From NCBI GenBank assembly GCA_039908535.1, contig JAMOAW010000093.1, positions 1 through 8,380 of the forward strand: 8,380 bases of DNA. The letters are read 5' to 3'. The position numbers were made by a program, and so were the translations under genes. The stretch is from JAMOAW01 sp039908535 (GTDB taxonomy: Bacteria; Pseudomonadota; Magnetococcia; Magnetococcales; JADFZT01). This document shows positions 1-5,878 of the stretch, piece by piece; position 1 is the stretch's first letter, and the number at the start of each line of letters is the position of its first letter. A model generated the notes under the pieces. That model was not told where the DNA came from, made no database searches, and worked only from the letters and a program-made list of their open reading frames with translations.

Positions 1-1
1 G

Positions 2-70
2 ATTGAGGCTGGATATCAAGCCATCCATCAGGGATTTAATCAATTGGCTCAAGCACTTGCCCTGGTTTAG
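2..70 (+). CDS. 3' end of an unrecognised gene (partial)
   Basis: Reading from base 2, the plus strand is open for 22 codons and ends in TAG at 68-70. The peptide ends ...GFNQLAQALALV and is rich in Ala, Gln and Leu, as expected of a helical C-terminus. It converges on the minus-strand gene ending at 134, and the 63 bases between them carry T-rich runs. The gene starts outside the window, so the function cannot be named. The only support is the open frame, the sensible composition and the convergent layout. Confidence 0.45.
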   Translation: MEAGYQAIHQGFNQLAQALALV

Positions 71-133
71 CCCGAACTAAAAAACGCGATTTTTTTTCAC
101 GTTTTTATTCAGGAAGAGCGTACCCCGCTTTGA

Positions 134-820
134 TTATTTTTGCGGTTTTATTCCTCGAATTTCTTTTTCAACTGTGGCTTCGCTTAAATTAGTTCCGTAT
201 TTTTCATTGTGTTCTTTTGCTATTTGAGCGGCGATGGATTTAATCGTTCTGCCTGGGTTGTTGTTTAAAAGTTCCTGCGCTTGCTCGCGCCATTCCTCGT
301 TTCTTTTAATTGTGACTAATTTATTTTGGCGGGGAAGTGTGGGAGTGGGTGGAGTCGGCAAAATTGAAGATTCTTGGATTTGCTTTGGGAAAAGGAATAG
401 AGGATGATGGTTTAATTTTTCAGCCCAAACAATTAAATCATTTCTGGAAACGGTGGATTTGAGCCAGTTGGTGTTCTTGCGGGTTTCTCTCGTCACAAGG
501 TTTGCCAACCTAGTTTCAACAAATTTATTTACAGGCAAAACGCCCGCTTGAGCATCTCTAGATAATTGAGTAGCCCACGATTGAACAAAAGTTTTATTGT
601 CGCTGTAGTTCTCGACGCAACCTTTCATAGGGTGCCCAACCAGGGGGTGAAAGGAGTCCCCTTTTCCCGCCGTCGCGGTAGGTTGGGTGTTCGGTGTGGT
701 CAAAATTATTTCCTCATCAACTCTGGAAATTTGATCAAAAAATTGTTTACCATCATTTCTTAATTCATCCGCCATGGTTGGCATGAAATGTTGATCATCA
801 CAAGCTTGAAAACGCCTCAA
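134..820 (-). CDS. Unrecognised 228-residue accessory protein, third gene behind integrase
   Basis: I do not recognise the family. The protein is soluble, with no signal peptide or membrane segment. Residues 20-105 are polar. Residues 119-145 (TNWLKSTVSRNDLIVWAEKL, then HHPLFLFP) read like a recurrent motif of small element-borne proteins. A Pro-rich linker spans 153-163. Residues 176-223 are strongly helical (QELLNNNPGRTIKSIAAQIA, then LSEATVEKEI) and resemble a helix-turn-helix end, so DNA binding is a fair guess but not shown. The called start is TTG at 820, inside the 3' end of the YgiT-type gene (23-base overlap), and no Shine-Dalgarno is visible there. ATG codons at 784 and 775 are alternatives, also without a good site. 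Tight placement suggests co-transcription with the DUF4258/YgiT pair and the integrase. It may be an element regulator or a third component of the module. Confidence 0.7.
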   Translation of the reverse strand: MRRFQACDDQHFMPTMADELRNDGKQFFDQISRVDEEIILTTPNTQPTATAGKGDSFHPLVGHPMKGCVENYSDNKTFVQSWATQLSRDAQAGVLPVNKFVETRLANLVTRETRKNTNWLKSTVSRNDLIVWAEKLNHHPLFLFPKQIQESSILPTPPTPTLPRQNKLVTIKRNEEWREQAQELLNNNPGRTIKSIAAQIAKEHNEKYGTNLSEATVEKEIRGIKPQK

Positions 821-1049
821 TTGGAACTATGATCGTCTTCAATGGTTTTTTTTCGGTATTCTGGATAGCGATGAAATCCCTTTCGATTTTTTTCAATACG
901 ACGGCTTCAAAATATTGCTCCCCGCAAAATTCGCACTCCAGGCAGGGAACATCCGTAACCACTAGAAACCGTCCACCGCTACGGTAGAGGTATTCAACTT
1001 TTTTATCAGCCATGTTTCGATGTCCGCAAAAAGGACATTTTCCAGTCAT
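798..1049 (-). CDS. YgiT-type zinc-finger protein, putative antitoxin
   Basis: This 83-residue protein matches the YgiT/MqsA N-terminal zinc-finger family. It has CPFCG (C5, C8), a central beta-rich stretch (YLYRSGGRFLVVTDVPC) and a second knuckle with C36, C39 and C42 followed by GEQYFE. A charged helix (AVVLKKIERDFIAI) follows. The MqsA C-terminal helix-turn-helix is absent, as in many short YgiT antitoxins. The frame is open up to 1112, but ATG at 1047-1049 is preferred: GGGGTGA lies just upstream, and this start falls one base after the stop of the DUF4258 gene. In this family such proteins pair with DUF4258 or RelE-like toxins, bind the toxin and often repress the operon. Neutralisation here is inferred from family and neighbourhood. 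The extra Cys36 before the second CxxC is a small oddity. Confidence 0.85.
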   Translation of the reverse strand: MTGKCPFCGHRNMADKKVEYLYRSGGRFLVVTDVPCLECEFCGEQYFEAVVLKKIERDFIAIQNTEKKPLKTIIVPIEAFSSL

Positions 1050-1050
1050 G

Positions 1051-1359
1051 TCAATCACCCCTTTCAAATGGTGTTTTGAATTTTGGCGGCGTAGGGATGT
1101 AGACCGTGACAATCACCATCCGGTTATTCAATTTTCCGCACACCACATGCAAAGGCTTTCCCCCATGCGTAAAACCAGCCAGGAGGCAACTTTCACCCCT
1201 GCCCGTATCTTCATATTGTTCAAGTATCCGTCCATTCAGAATGGCCTGCTCCACCTCTTCAAGGCTTAGGGTATCGTTGCGCCTTTCTTGATCCCCATGG
1301 CGAGAATAGAGATAGGTTTCATCACCTACGCATTTTTGAATCCACTCCAGAATCAACAA
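1051..1359 (-). CDS. DUF4258 family protein, putative toxin of TA pair
   Basis: This 102-residue protein has the DUF4258 pattern: an early His (H21), LSLEEVEQAILNGRILEQYE (residues 31-50), then ESCLLAGF, KPLHVVCGK (H71) and VIVTVYIP. The family is RelE/BrnT-like in size and is commonly found directly upstream of a YgiT-type zinc-finger gene, as here with a one-base gap. An RNase toxin role is inferred from that association; no catalytic residue is proven. The start is TTG at 1357-1359, backed by AAGGAGGA at 1368-1375; the next codon is also TTG and cannot be excluded. The gene begins 5 bases after the integrase stop and its ribosome site touches the integrase end. It is therefore probably translated from the integrase message and could be coupled to it. 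Confidence 0.82.
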   Translation of the reverse strand: MLILEWIQKCVGDETYLYSRHGDQERRNDTLSLEEVEQAILNGRILEQYEDTGRGESCLLAGFTHGGKPLHVVCGKLNNRMVIVTVYIPTPPKFKTPFERGD

Positions 1360-1364
1360 GGCAA

Positions 1365-2619
1365 CTATCCTCCTTGATTTGCGCGAATCTTGATCACATC
1401 GGCCTTTGGTTTACCATTCAATGAAGCGGCAATTTGGCTTGAAATACGGTCAGCCGCCACCTTGAGAGGATCGGCACTCAAATGGGCATATCGTGCGGTG
1501 ACGGATGGGGTTTTATGCCCAAGCAACGCCCCCACAACTGGAAGGCCCATGCCAGAAATAACCCCAACGGATGCAAAGCCGTGGCGGGTGTCGTGAATGC
1601 AAACGTCGCTCAATCCAGCCCGATCACGTATCTTGCGCCAAATTCGTGGAAGCCCTACTAGGGGTTGCCCTGCAATGGCACCAGGAAAACAAAAAGGGTT
1701 CCCCTCAATGCGTGGCAAGGCGGCCAGAATCTCCAACGCCGCCGCCCCCATGTGAACCACCTTGAATCCCGTCTTACTGTCTGGCAGTCGTAAGCACGTT
1801 TGCTCAAAATCGACATGCGACCATTGCAGTGTCAAAACCTCCCCCCGCCGCATTCCGGTCAGTAGCAATAATCGCAAGGCGGCAATTCCAACCGGATTCA
1901 CCCCCTCTTGCTCCATCGCCTGCATGGCCTCCCCCAATCGGGTTAATTCCTCCCCAGACAAAAACCGTTCCCGCCGTTGCTCGGTATATTTTTTCACGCC
2001 ATGCGCTGGGTTATCTGTCCGGTACTCCCGTTCAACTGCAAAAGCAAATATCGCCCCTAAAAGGCCCATGCAGCGCGTTGCCGTCCCTTGACCCCCTGTA
2101 AATCGCCCGCCCCTTTGGCCCCGTCTTGATGTCTATGGCGGTTTTTCCTTCGGCAACTGCAATCATAAATCTTTGGACATCGGCGCGGGTAATTTGATCC
2201 ACACGTTTACGACCAAGAAGTGGTTTTATATGGCGTACAATCCGCCCCCGATCAATGGCCAAGGTGGAAGCCTTTTTGGTTGCCGTTCCCTCGGCCAGGT
2301 AAATATCGCAAAGTTCCTCCATGGTCGGCATGGCTTTGGTTTGCGCTTTCTGTTCGGCGGGGTCTTGCCCATCGGCCACATCGGACAACAGCTTAATCGC
2401 CTCCTGGCGCGCTTGATCAGGGGTCCAGGGGGAACCATGAACACCAATGGTCACCCGGCGAATTCGGCCAGAGGCACGAAATTGAATCAAATAAACCCGA
2501 CGGCCAGTAGGGGTGATTTTTACTCCAAACCCCCTCAACTCGGTATCCCACAGGTACTCGTCCCGCTCCCCAACCTGAAGACTGTCTACTATTTTTTTGT
2601 TGATTTTCCCTGTTGCCAT
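1365..2619 (-). pseudogene. Tyrosine-recombinase integrase, frameshifted
   Basis: This is a phage/island-type tyrosine integrase in two overlapping frames. The N-terminal part (2619 to stop at 2032) has an arm-type DNA-binding domain (ATGKINKKIVDSL, then LWDTELRGFGVKITPTGRRV) and a core-binding domain (TMEELCDIYLAEG to TRADVQRFMIAVAEGK). The C-terminal part (reading from about 2092; first ATG at 2069) has the full catalytic set. In numbering from that ATG this is TGMRRGE (R74), HDTRHGF (H159, R162), LLGHKTPSV (H185) and Y194. The frames join at a G5 run (plus 2092-2096). One G fewer gives RGQGTATRC leading into MGLLGAIFAF; two more give RGGQGTATRC, closer to the family consensus. The repaired protein would be about 417 residues, normal for the family. 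The ATG at 2617-2619 is chosen over the longer frame (to 2709) because TAAGGAGG lies just upstream. It may be a true pseudogene, a base-calling error in the G run, or slippage-expressed. Confidence 0.88.
1368..1375 (-). promoter_or_regulatory. Ribosome binding site deciding the DUF4258 TTG start
   Basis: AAGGAGGA on the minus strand lies 8 bases before TTG at 1359. It directly abuts the integrase stop codon (1365-1367) and supports a TTG start where no ATG is available nearby. Its position makes translational coupling with the integrase likely. Confidence 0.7.
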
Positions 2620-2624
2620 GACGG

Positions 2625-2632
2625 CCTCCTTA
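2625..2632 (-). promoter_or_regulatory. Ribosome binding site of the integrase
   Basis: TAAGGAGG on the minus strand sits 5 bases before ATG at 2619. It is a near-perfect Shine-Dalgarno and fixes the integrase start at MATGKINKK rather than at the upstream in-frame codons reaching 2709. Confidence 0.75.
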
Positions 2633-2680
2633 ACCGCTGCTTTTGAATATCCAGTAATCACATAGTAATCAATTGGAATC

Positions 2681-2709
2681 AAATTAGCGGAAACAGCCGG
2701 AAACGTCAA
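2681..2709 (-). promoter_or_regulatory. Probable sigma70-type promoter of the integrase operon
   Basis: On the minus strand TTGACG (2704-2709) is followed after exactly 17 bases by TAATTT (2681-2686). This resembles -35 and -10 boxes. It lies about 60-90 bases before the integrase start and between it and the tRNA-derived attachment site, where integrase promoters are usual. The call rests on motif match and position only. Confidence 0.45.
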
Positions 2710-2773
2710 GCAATTAATATACTGATTTATATAGCTTTATGCGATTCACGGAAACACCAAAAAACGCACTCCC

Positions 2774-2823
2774 TTGCTTTCACACGGCAGGGGTCACAAG
2801 TTCAATCCTTGTGCCGCCCACCA
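2774..2823 (+). other. tRNA-Val(CAC) 3' fragment, attachment-site remnant of the element
   Basis: This stretch folds as the 3' two-thirds of a tRNA. The anticodon stem is TTGCT/GGCAG (two G-U pairs) around the loop TTCACAC with anticodon CAC (2781-2783). A five-base variable loop GGGTC, a T arm ACAAG-TTCAATC-CTTGT, the acceptor strand GCCGCCC, discriminator A and encoded CCA follow. The sequence upstream has no D arm and no matching GGGCGG 5' acceptor strand, so this is not a complete gene. A tRNA 3' end next to an outward-facing integrase is the usual sign of site-specific integration. The intact tRNA, rebuilt with the element's copy, should lie at the far left end outside the window. Element DNA is therefore to the left and older chromosome to the right. 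Confidence 0.82.
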
Positions 2824-2839
2824 TAAAAAATAAACACTT

Positions 2840-2867
2840 ACGGCCACTTTCTAGGTGGCCGTTTTTG
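2840..2867 (+). terminator. Rho-independent terminator behind the tRNA-Val end
   Basis: The stem CGGCCAC (2841-2847) pairs with GTGGCCG (2855-2861) around a seven-base loop TTTCTAG and runs into TTTTT. An outer A-T pair extends the stem. It lies 17 bases after the CCA end, so it was the terminator of the tRNA before the split. Confidence 0.85.
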
Positions 2868-2869
2868 TT

Positions 2870-2955
2870 CATGTATCGGATCAAGACCTTGGGGGGCGGA
2901 GAACCTCCCCCCAATCCCCCCACCCTTTTCTTTTAATTCTTAAAAAAAAAGGGTG
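2870..2955 (-). repeat. Dispersed GC-hairpin repeat, copy 1 (partial)
   Basis: This shares its end (ATGTATCGG, then TCAAGACCTTGGGG on the plus strand) with the reverse complements of the copies at 5651-5729 and 6541-6679. The first hairpin (2889-2914) is an 11-base arm pair around AGAA with one C/T mismatch. The second (2921-2955) pairs CACCCTTTTCTTTTAA with TTAAAAAAAAAGGGTG around TTC with one mismatch. The third module and the AAAAGCAAAACCC end seen in the other copies are missing, so this copy is truncated. A short A/T stretch present in the others next to TATCGG is also deleted. Confidence 0.8.
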
Positions 2956-3039
2956 TCCATACTGAAAACTCCATCCGCCCAAAATTTGGCTTAATTCCCA
3001 GCATTTTTGGAGATGAAAAATTAGAATTTACTGGACACC
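2952..3039. repeat. 88-base segment bounded by 8-base inverted repeats
   Basis: GGTGTCCA at 2952-2959 is matched by its exact reverse complement TGGACACC at 3032-3039. The left end overlaps the last bases of the hairpin repeat copy 1. It could be a tiny mobile-element remnant or an insertion-sequence end left by deletion; chance is also possible. No coding potential lies inside. Confidence 0.25.
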
Positions 3040-3451
3040 GAGGCAAATTTTCGAGAGAATCAGGAACAATATTGAGGTTTCATTGATGCAAATAACCCAA
3101 ATTTTTCCGAAACTGGCAAGGGATATTGGAACCGCACCCGATGGATGTGCTCTTTGACAAACTGAAACAGGCCTTGAATCAGGCGGCTTTCCGCAGATAC
3201 GGATGGTGAAAACCGCCAAGTCCACGGCCAATTCAATCCGTATTTTCAGAGATGACACCAGAGATTATTTACCATAATTTCTCGGTACCCGAGTGAACCA
3301 TAATTCGAACTTTCTATAAATCAGCCATACCGAGACTTTGCAGAAATTAAAATTTTATATTTATTTACAGTTATATACGTTTTTCATATATCTCACTCGC
3401 CAACCGAGACGTACATCAAAAATCTCCGTTTAGCCAGACTAGAAAAAATAG
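2956..3451. other. About 500 bases without a credible intact gene; decayed sequence
   Basis: The only frames here are short. One on the minus strand (3028-3258, 76 codons) has no recognisable family and no good ribosome site. A 22-codon plus frame at 3141-3209 (MDVLFDKLKQALNQAAFRRYGW) has protein-like composition and an open extension upstream to about 3090, and may be the stump of a lost gene. From about 3260 the sequence becomes very AT-rich. It has a CTCGG-TAC-CCGAG palindrome at 3281-3293 bracketed by two ACCATAATT copies (3271-3279, 3297-3305) and two ACCGAGAC copies (3329-3336, 3403-3410). It reads as an insertion-scarred intergenic region. Confidence 0.5.
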
Positions 3452-3691
3452 AGAATAGTTCGCGAATGGGTCGTCTTGGTCCACCACGTTATGAAAGGAA
3501 TCGCCGTTTCTTTGGCGAAGAGGGAACGAGTGGAACTCCGTGGTTTTGGCAGTTTTGCTATCAAACATTGAACCGCCAGAGTGGCCAGGAATCCACGGAC
3601 AGGCGCGGCTGTTGATTTGCCAGCAAGGCAGAGCGTCCATTTCAAGGTTGGGAAAGAGTTGCGGGGTCGGGTGGATAAGGAAATTGATTAG
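3452..3691 (+). pseudogene. IHF-beta / HU-family DNA-binding protein, degraded
   Basis: The frame containing ATG at 3491 reads ...SLAKRERVELRGFGSFAIKH, then TGA at 3569-3571, then TARVARNPRTGAAVDLP and VHFKVGKELRGRVDKEID before TAG at 3689. This is the C-terminal two-thirds of an integration host factor beta-type protein: beta-arm motif RGFGSF, RNPRTG and the closing HFKxGKELRxRV. The TGA stands where the family has Arg (...HR-TARV), so one CGA-to-TGA change explains it. Upstream, the same frame gives a family-like helix (RIVREWVVLVHHVMKGI) but then meets TAG at 3449, 3440 and 3431. The N-terminal dimerisation helices are therefore lost. Intact IHF subunits are about 95 residues, bend DNA and serve recombination and transcription. 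This copy cannot make a working protein; the genome presumably has another. Confidence 0.75.
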
Positions 3692-3916
3692 GATCATCCA
3701 AACGCTGTTTCCCGAAGGGCTTCCTCTGTACGAAAACAACAAGAAGGGGGGCTATCACCTCCATCCAGGATCTCTCTGGGGGATATAGTGCCTGCAATCG
3801 TTGACCAAAGGGATGGAAGGCCAGAAGACGGGGGAACCACCTTCAACAACAACCTCGTTATCATCAAGCTGGATGTGATAAACTTTCCAATCCTCTCTTC
3901 GTGAAGGATAAAAGGC
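3692..3916. other. Intergenic stretch between IHF-like remnant and antiporter gene
   Basis: No gene is supported. The plus frame continuing from the IHF-like remnant stays open from 3692 to TGA at 3902, reading ...ISLGDIVPAIVDQRDGRP and then NNNLVIIKLDVINFPILSS. It has no start near the beginning and no family I recognise. It may be a leftover 3' coding fragment. No clear promoter boxes for the antiporter were found here. Confidence 0.4.
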
Positions 3917-5623
3917 ATGCATACACACATACTAACCGAATTATTGGTAATCTTTTCTCTTTCAGTTGCTGTCGTTTATCTGTGCCACCGTCTGCGTATC
4001 GCTTCCATCATCGGCTTTCTCATTGTCGGCGCGTTATCCGGTCCATTTGGCCTCTCACTCGTTTCATCTATCAAGGAAGTTGAACTGTTGGCAGAAATCG
4101 GCGTGATGCTGCTGTTGTTTACAATCGGATTGGAACTCTCTTTGAAACGTTTGTTGGAAATGAAACGGGCGGTCTTTATCGGTGGAGGCGTGCAGGTGGC
4201 AGCCACTATTGGTGCCATTTTCACCATTGCTATGAGCACTGGATTATTATCTCTTTCGGAATCGATATTTATGGGATTTCTGGTTTCCCTGAGCAGTACC
4301 GCCATCGTGCTCAAGGTGATGCAGGAAAAAGGTGAAGTAGGTTCTGTTCACGGTACAACCGCCATGGGAATCCTGATCTTTCAGGATCTCATTATTGTCC
4401 CCATGCTGCTCATGATACCGCTATTAACAGGCAAAAGCGATCAACCATGGATGGAACTTGGTATCTTTGTTGCCAAATTCCTTGGAATCTCTCTTTTTTT
4501 GTTGTTTGGAGCAAGGAGGCTGATTCCATCGATGCTATACAGCATCGTTCGCCTTCGCGACCAGGAGCTTTTTTTCCTATCAGTCATTGTGACTGGTTTG
4601 GGCGTGGCTTGGCTAACTGCTGCCGCTGGTCTTTCCCTTGCATTGGGAGCTTTCATGGCCGGATTAATCCTCTCAGAATCAGAATATGGTCATCAGGCAT
4701 TTGCCAGTGTATTACCTTTCCGGGATATGTTCACCAGTCTCTTTTTTGTTTCAGTGGGAATGTTGTTGGATGCGAGCTTTCTTATCGATCATATTGGAAT
4801 TGTCACTGCAGTCACCTTGATCATTCTATTGCTCAAGGCAGTGGTGGCGGGAGGAGCATCCCTGGCCACAGGCATCGGTCTGGCCGCATCGGTAGCGACA
4901 GGAACAAGCTTAGCCCAGATTGGCGAGTTTTCTTTTGTTTTGGCCCGCAGCGGATTGAGTGAGGGGCTGTTGTCCAGCGATCTTTATCAGTATTTCCTAT
5001 CCGTTTCTGTGACGACCATGGTCTTAACCCCACTGCTGGTGGTCCGCGCCAGAAAGTGGGGTCGAAAGGTGGCATCCTGGCGTTTGCTGCGTGGTCGTGC
5101 TACCGGGAATAAAACCGGTTACGCTTCATCGGAAGGGATTCAGAACCACCTGATCATAGTTGGTTTTGGAGAAAACGGTCGAGCAATGGCCCTTCTTGCC
5201 TTTCGTCGAGGCATACCTTTCCGTGTGCTGGAAACTAATCCTGAAACCGTACGGAGGGAAAGTTCATCAGAGTTCCCAATCCTCTTTGGCGATGCATCCC
5301 ACAAGGTGATGCTCAGGCATGCCGGGATAATGTCCGCACGAGCCTTGGTGATCACTGTGCCCGATGCCGTCGCTGCCCGCAATGTGGTTGATACCGTTCG
5401 CAAGTTGCGTCTCGACCTACCTATCATCGTACGCGCATCTTTCGTAAGCGAGGTGGAACCTCTTATCACCCTTGGAGCTAATCATGTGATAGCCATGCAG
5501 ATGGAAGCCTCAGTTGCCATCTGTGAAAAAGTTCTCACTGTTTTTCAGATCCAGGAAGATGAAAAAGATCGAGATCTATCTGATGTCCGCGCAAATCAAA
5601 TCCTGTCCTGCCGCATTTTATGA
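3917..5623 (+). CDS. CPA2-family monovalent cation:proton antiporter with RCK_N (TrkA-N) domain
   Basis: This 568-residue inner-membrane protein of the Kef/YbaL type exchanges K+ or Na+ for protons. Residues 5-380 form about 12 hydrophobic segments with family motifs: GFLIVGALSGPFGL (33-46), LFTIGLELSLKRL (67-79), SLSSTAIVLKVM (124-135), FQDLIIVPML (155-164, with the conserved Q-D pair), GAFMAGLILSES (244-255), PFRDMFTSLFFVSVGM (267-282) and AQIGEFSFVLA (333-343). Residues 411-540 are a Rossmann RCK_N domain: HLIIVGFGENGRAMA (GxGxxG), RVLETNP (E439 as likely ribose-binding acid) and GDAS (458-461). The TrkA-C domain that follows in longer homologues is absent; the protein stops at ...DVRANQILSCRIL. 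Its length is close to YbaL, so this need not be truncation. ATG at 3917 has AAGGAT (3904-3909) upstream. Whether K+ or Na+ is carried, and any glutathione gating as in KefB/KefC, cannot be read from the sequence. Confidence 0.9.
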   Translation: MHTHILTELLVIFSLSVAVVYLCHRLRIASIIGFLIVGALSGPFGLSLVSSIKEVELLAEIGVMLLLFTIGLELSLKRLLEMKRAVFIGGGVQVAATIGAIFTIAMSTGLLSLSESIFMGFLVSLSSTAIVLKVMQEKGEVGSVHGTTAMGILIFQDLIIVPMLLMIPLLTGKSDQPWMELGIFVAKFLGISLFLLFGARRLIPSMLYSIVRLRDQELFFLSVIVTGLGVAWLTAAAGLSLALGAFMAGLILSESEYGHQAFASVLPFRDMFTSLFFVSVGMLLDASFLIDHIGIVTAVTLIILLLKAVVAGGASLATGIGLAASVATGTSLAQIGEFSFVLARSGLSEGLLSSDLYQYFLSVSVTTMVLTPLLVVRARKWGRKVASWRLLRGRATGNKTGYASSEGIQNHLIIVGFGENGRAMALLAFRRGIPFRVLETNPETVRRESSSEFPILFGDASHKVMLRHAGIMSARALVITVPDAVAARNVVDTVRKLRLDLPIIVRASFVSEVEPLITLGANHVIAMQMEASVAICEKVLTVFQIQEDEKDRDLSDVRANQILSCRIL

Positions 5624-5650
5624 ACAGAACATGATGCCCTTCGGGCAAAA

Positions 5651-5729
5651 AATCAAAAGCAAAACCCTGGGGGATTGGGGGGCGGTTCTCCGCCCCCCAA
5701 GGTCTTGATTTTTATTTTTCCGATACATG
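5651..5729 (+). repeat. Dispersed GC-hairpin repeat, copy 2 (short form); possible two-way terminator
   Basis: The left end is AATCAAAAGCAAAACCCTGG and the right end is AAGGTCTTGATTTTTA...CCGATACATG, roughly inverted versions of each other. The core (5675-5700) is a perfect 11-base-pair stem, TTGGGGGGCGG and its complement, around TTCT. Relative to copy 3 the middle module is cleanly absent between two GGGGGAT words. The stem has T-rich sequence beyond it on both strands and sits between the convergent antiporter and yjbE-like genes, so it could end transcription both ways. That use is inferred. Confidence 0.8.
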
Positions 5730-5878
5730 TAACAAATTGCCCACGTTATCTTGGGCTGGTGATAGTCCATCCTACCGAAGTTTGCAGATCCCTAATACTG
5801 TGCGCTGCCGCGAATGTCGTAGTGGCGTTCACACTCAATCTGAAGGGGTGTCCCTGTCGAGCAGAAAATTGTTTTTCC
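5730..5878. other. 149-base intergenic stretch between convergent genes
   Basis: This lies between repeat copy 2 and the stop of the yjbE-like gene. Plus-strand frames through here lack a start with a ribosome site and resemble no family I know. Apart from the flanking repeat I see no terminator or regulatory site. Confidence 0.4.

Noticed and set aside
71..133. Possible terminator in the gap between the convergent genes at the left edge
   Set aside because: T runs are present but the only stems (around CGCG near 95, or AGCG/CGCT near 115-130) are four base pairs or less.
2032..2709. Integrase N-terminal part starting at 2709
   Set aside because: The 30 upstream codons overlap the likely promoter and have no ribosome site, whereas ATG at 2619 has TAAGGAGG.
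2774..2823. Complete functional tRNA gene
   Set aside because: No D arm or 5' acceptor strand complementary to GCCGCCC is found upstream; only the 3' portion folds.
2739..2936. 65-codon plus-strand frame over the tRNA remnant
   Set aside because: It runs through a tRNA fragment, a terminator and a repeat, so it is not coding.
3416..3742. 108-codon minus-strand frame
   Set aside because: It lies antisense to the IHF-like pseudogene, whose plus-strand reading is clearly the homologous one.
3694..3930. 78-codon minus-strand frame before the antiporter
   Set aside because: It overlaps the antiporter start and has no family features. The opposite plus frame is equally open, so neither is convincing.
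4447..4962. 171-codon plus-strand frame inside the antiporter gene
   Set aside because: It is a shadow in another frame of a well-supported membrane protein gene, with no family signal of its own.
5632..5650. TGCCC-TTC-GGGCA hairpin right after the antiporter stop as a terminator
   Set aside because: It is followed by A residues rather than T on the plus strand. The long stem of repeat copy 2 is the better candidate.
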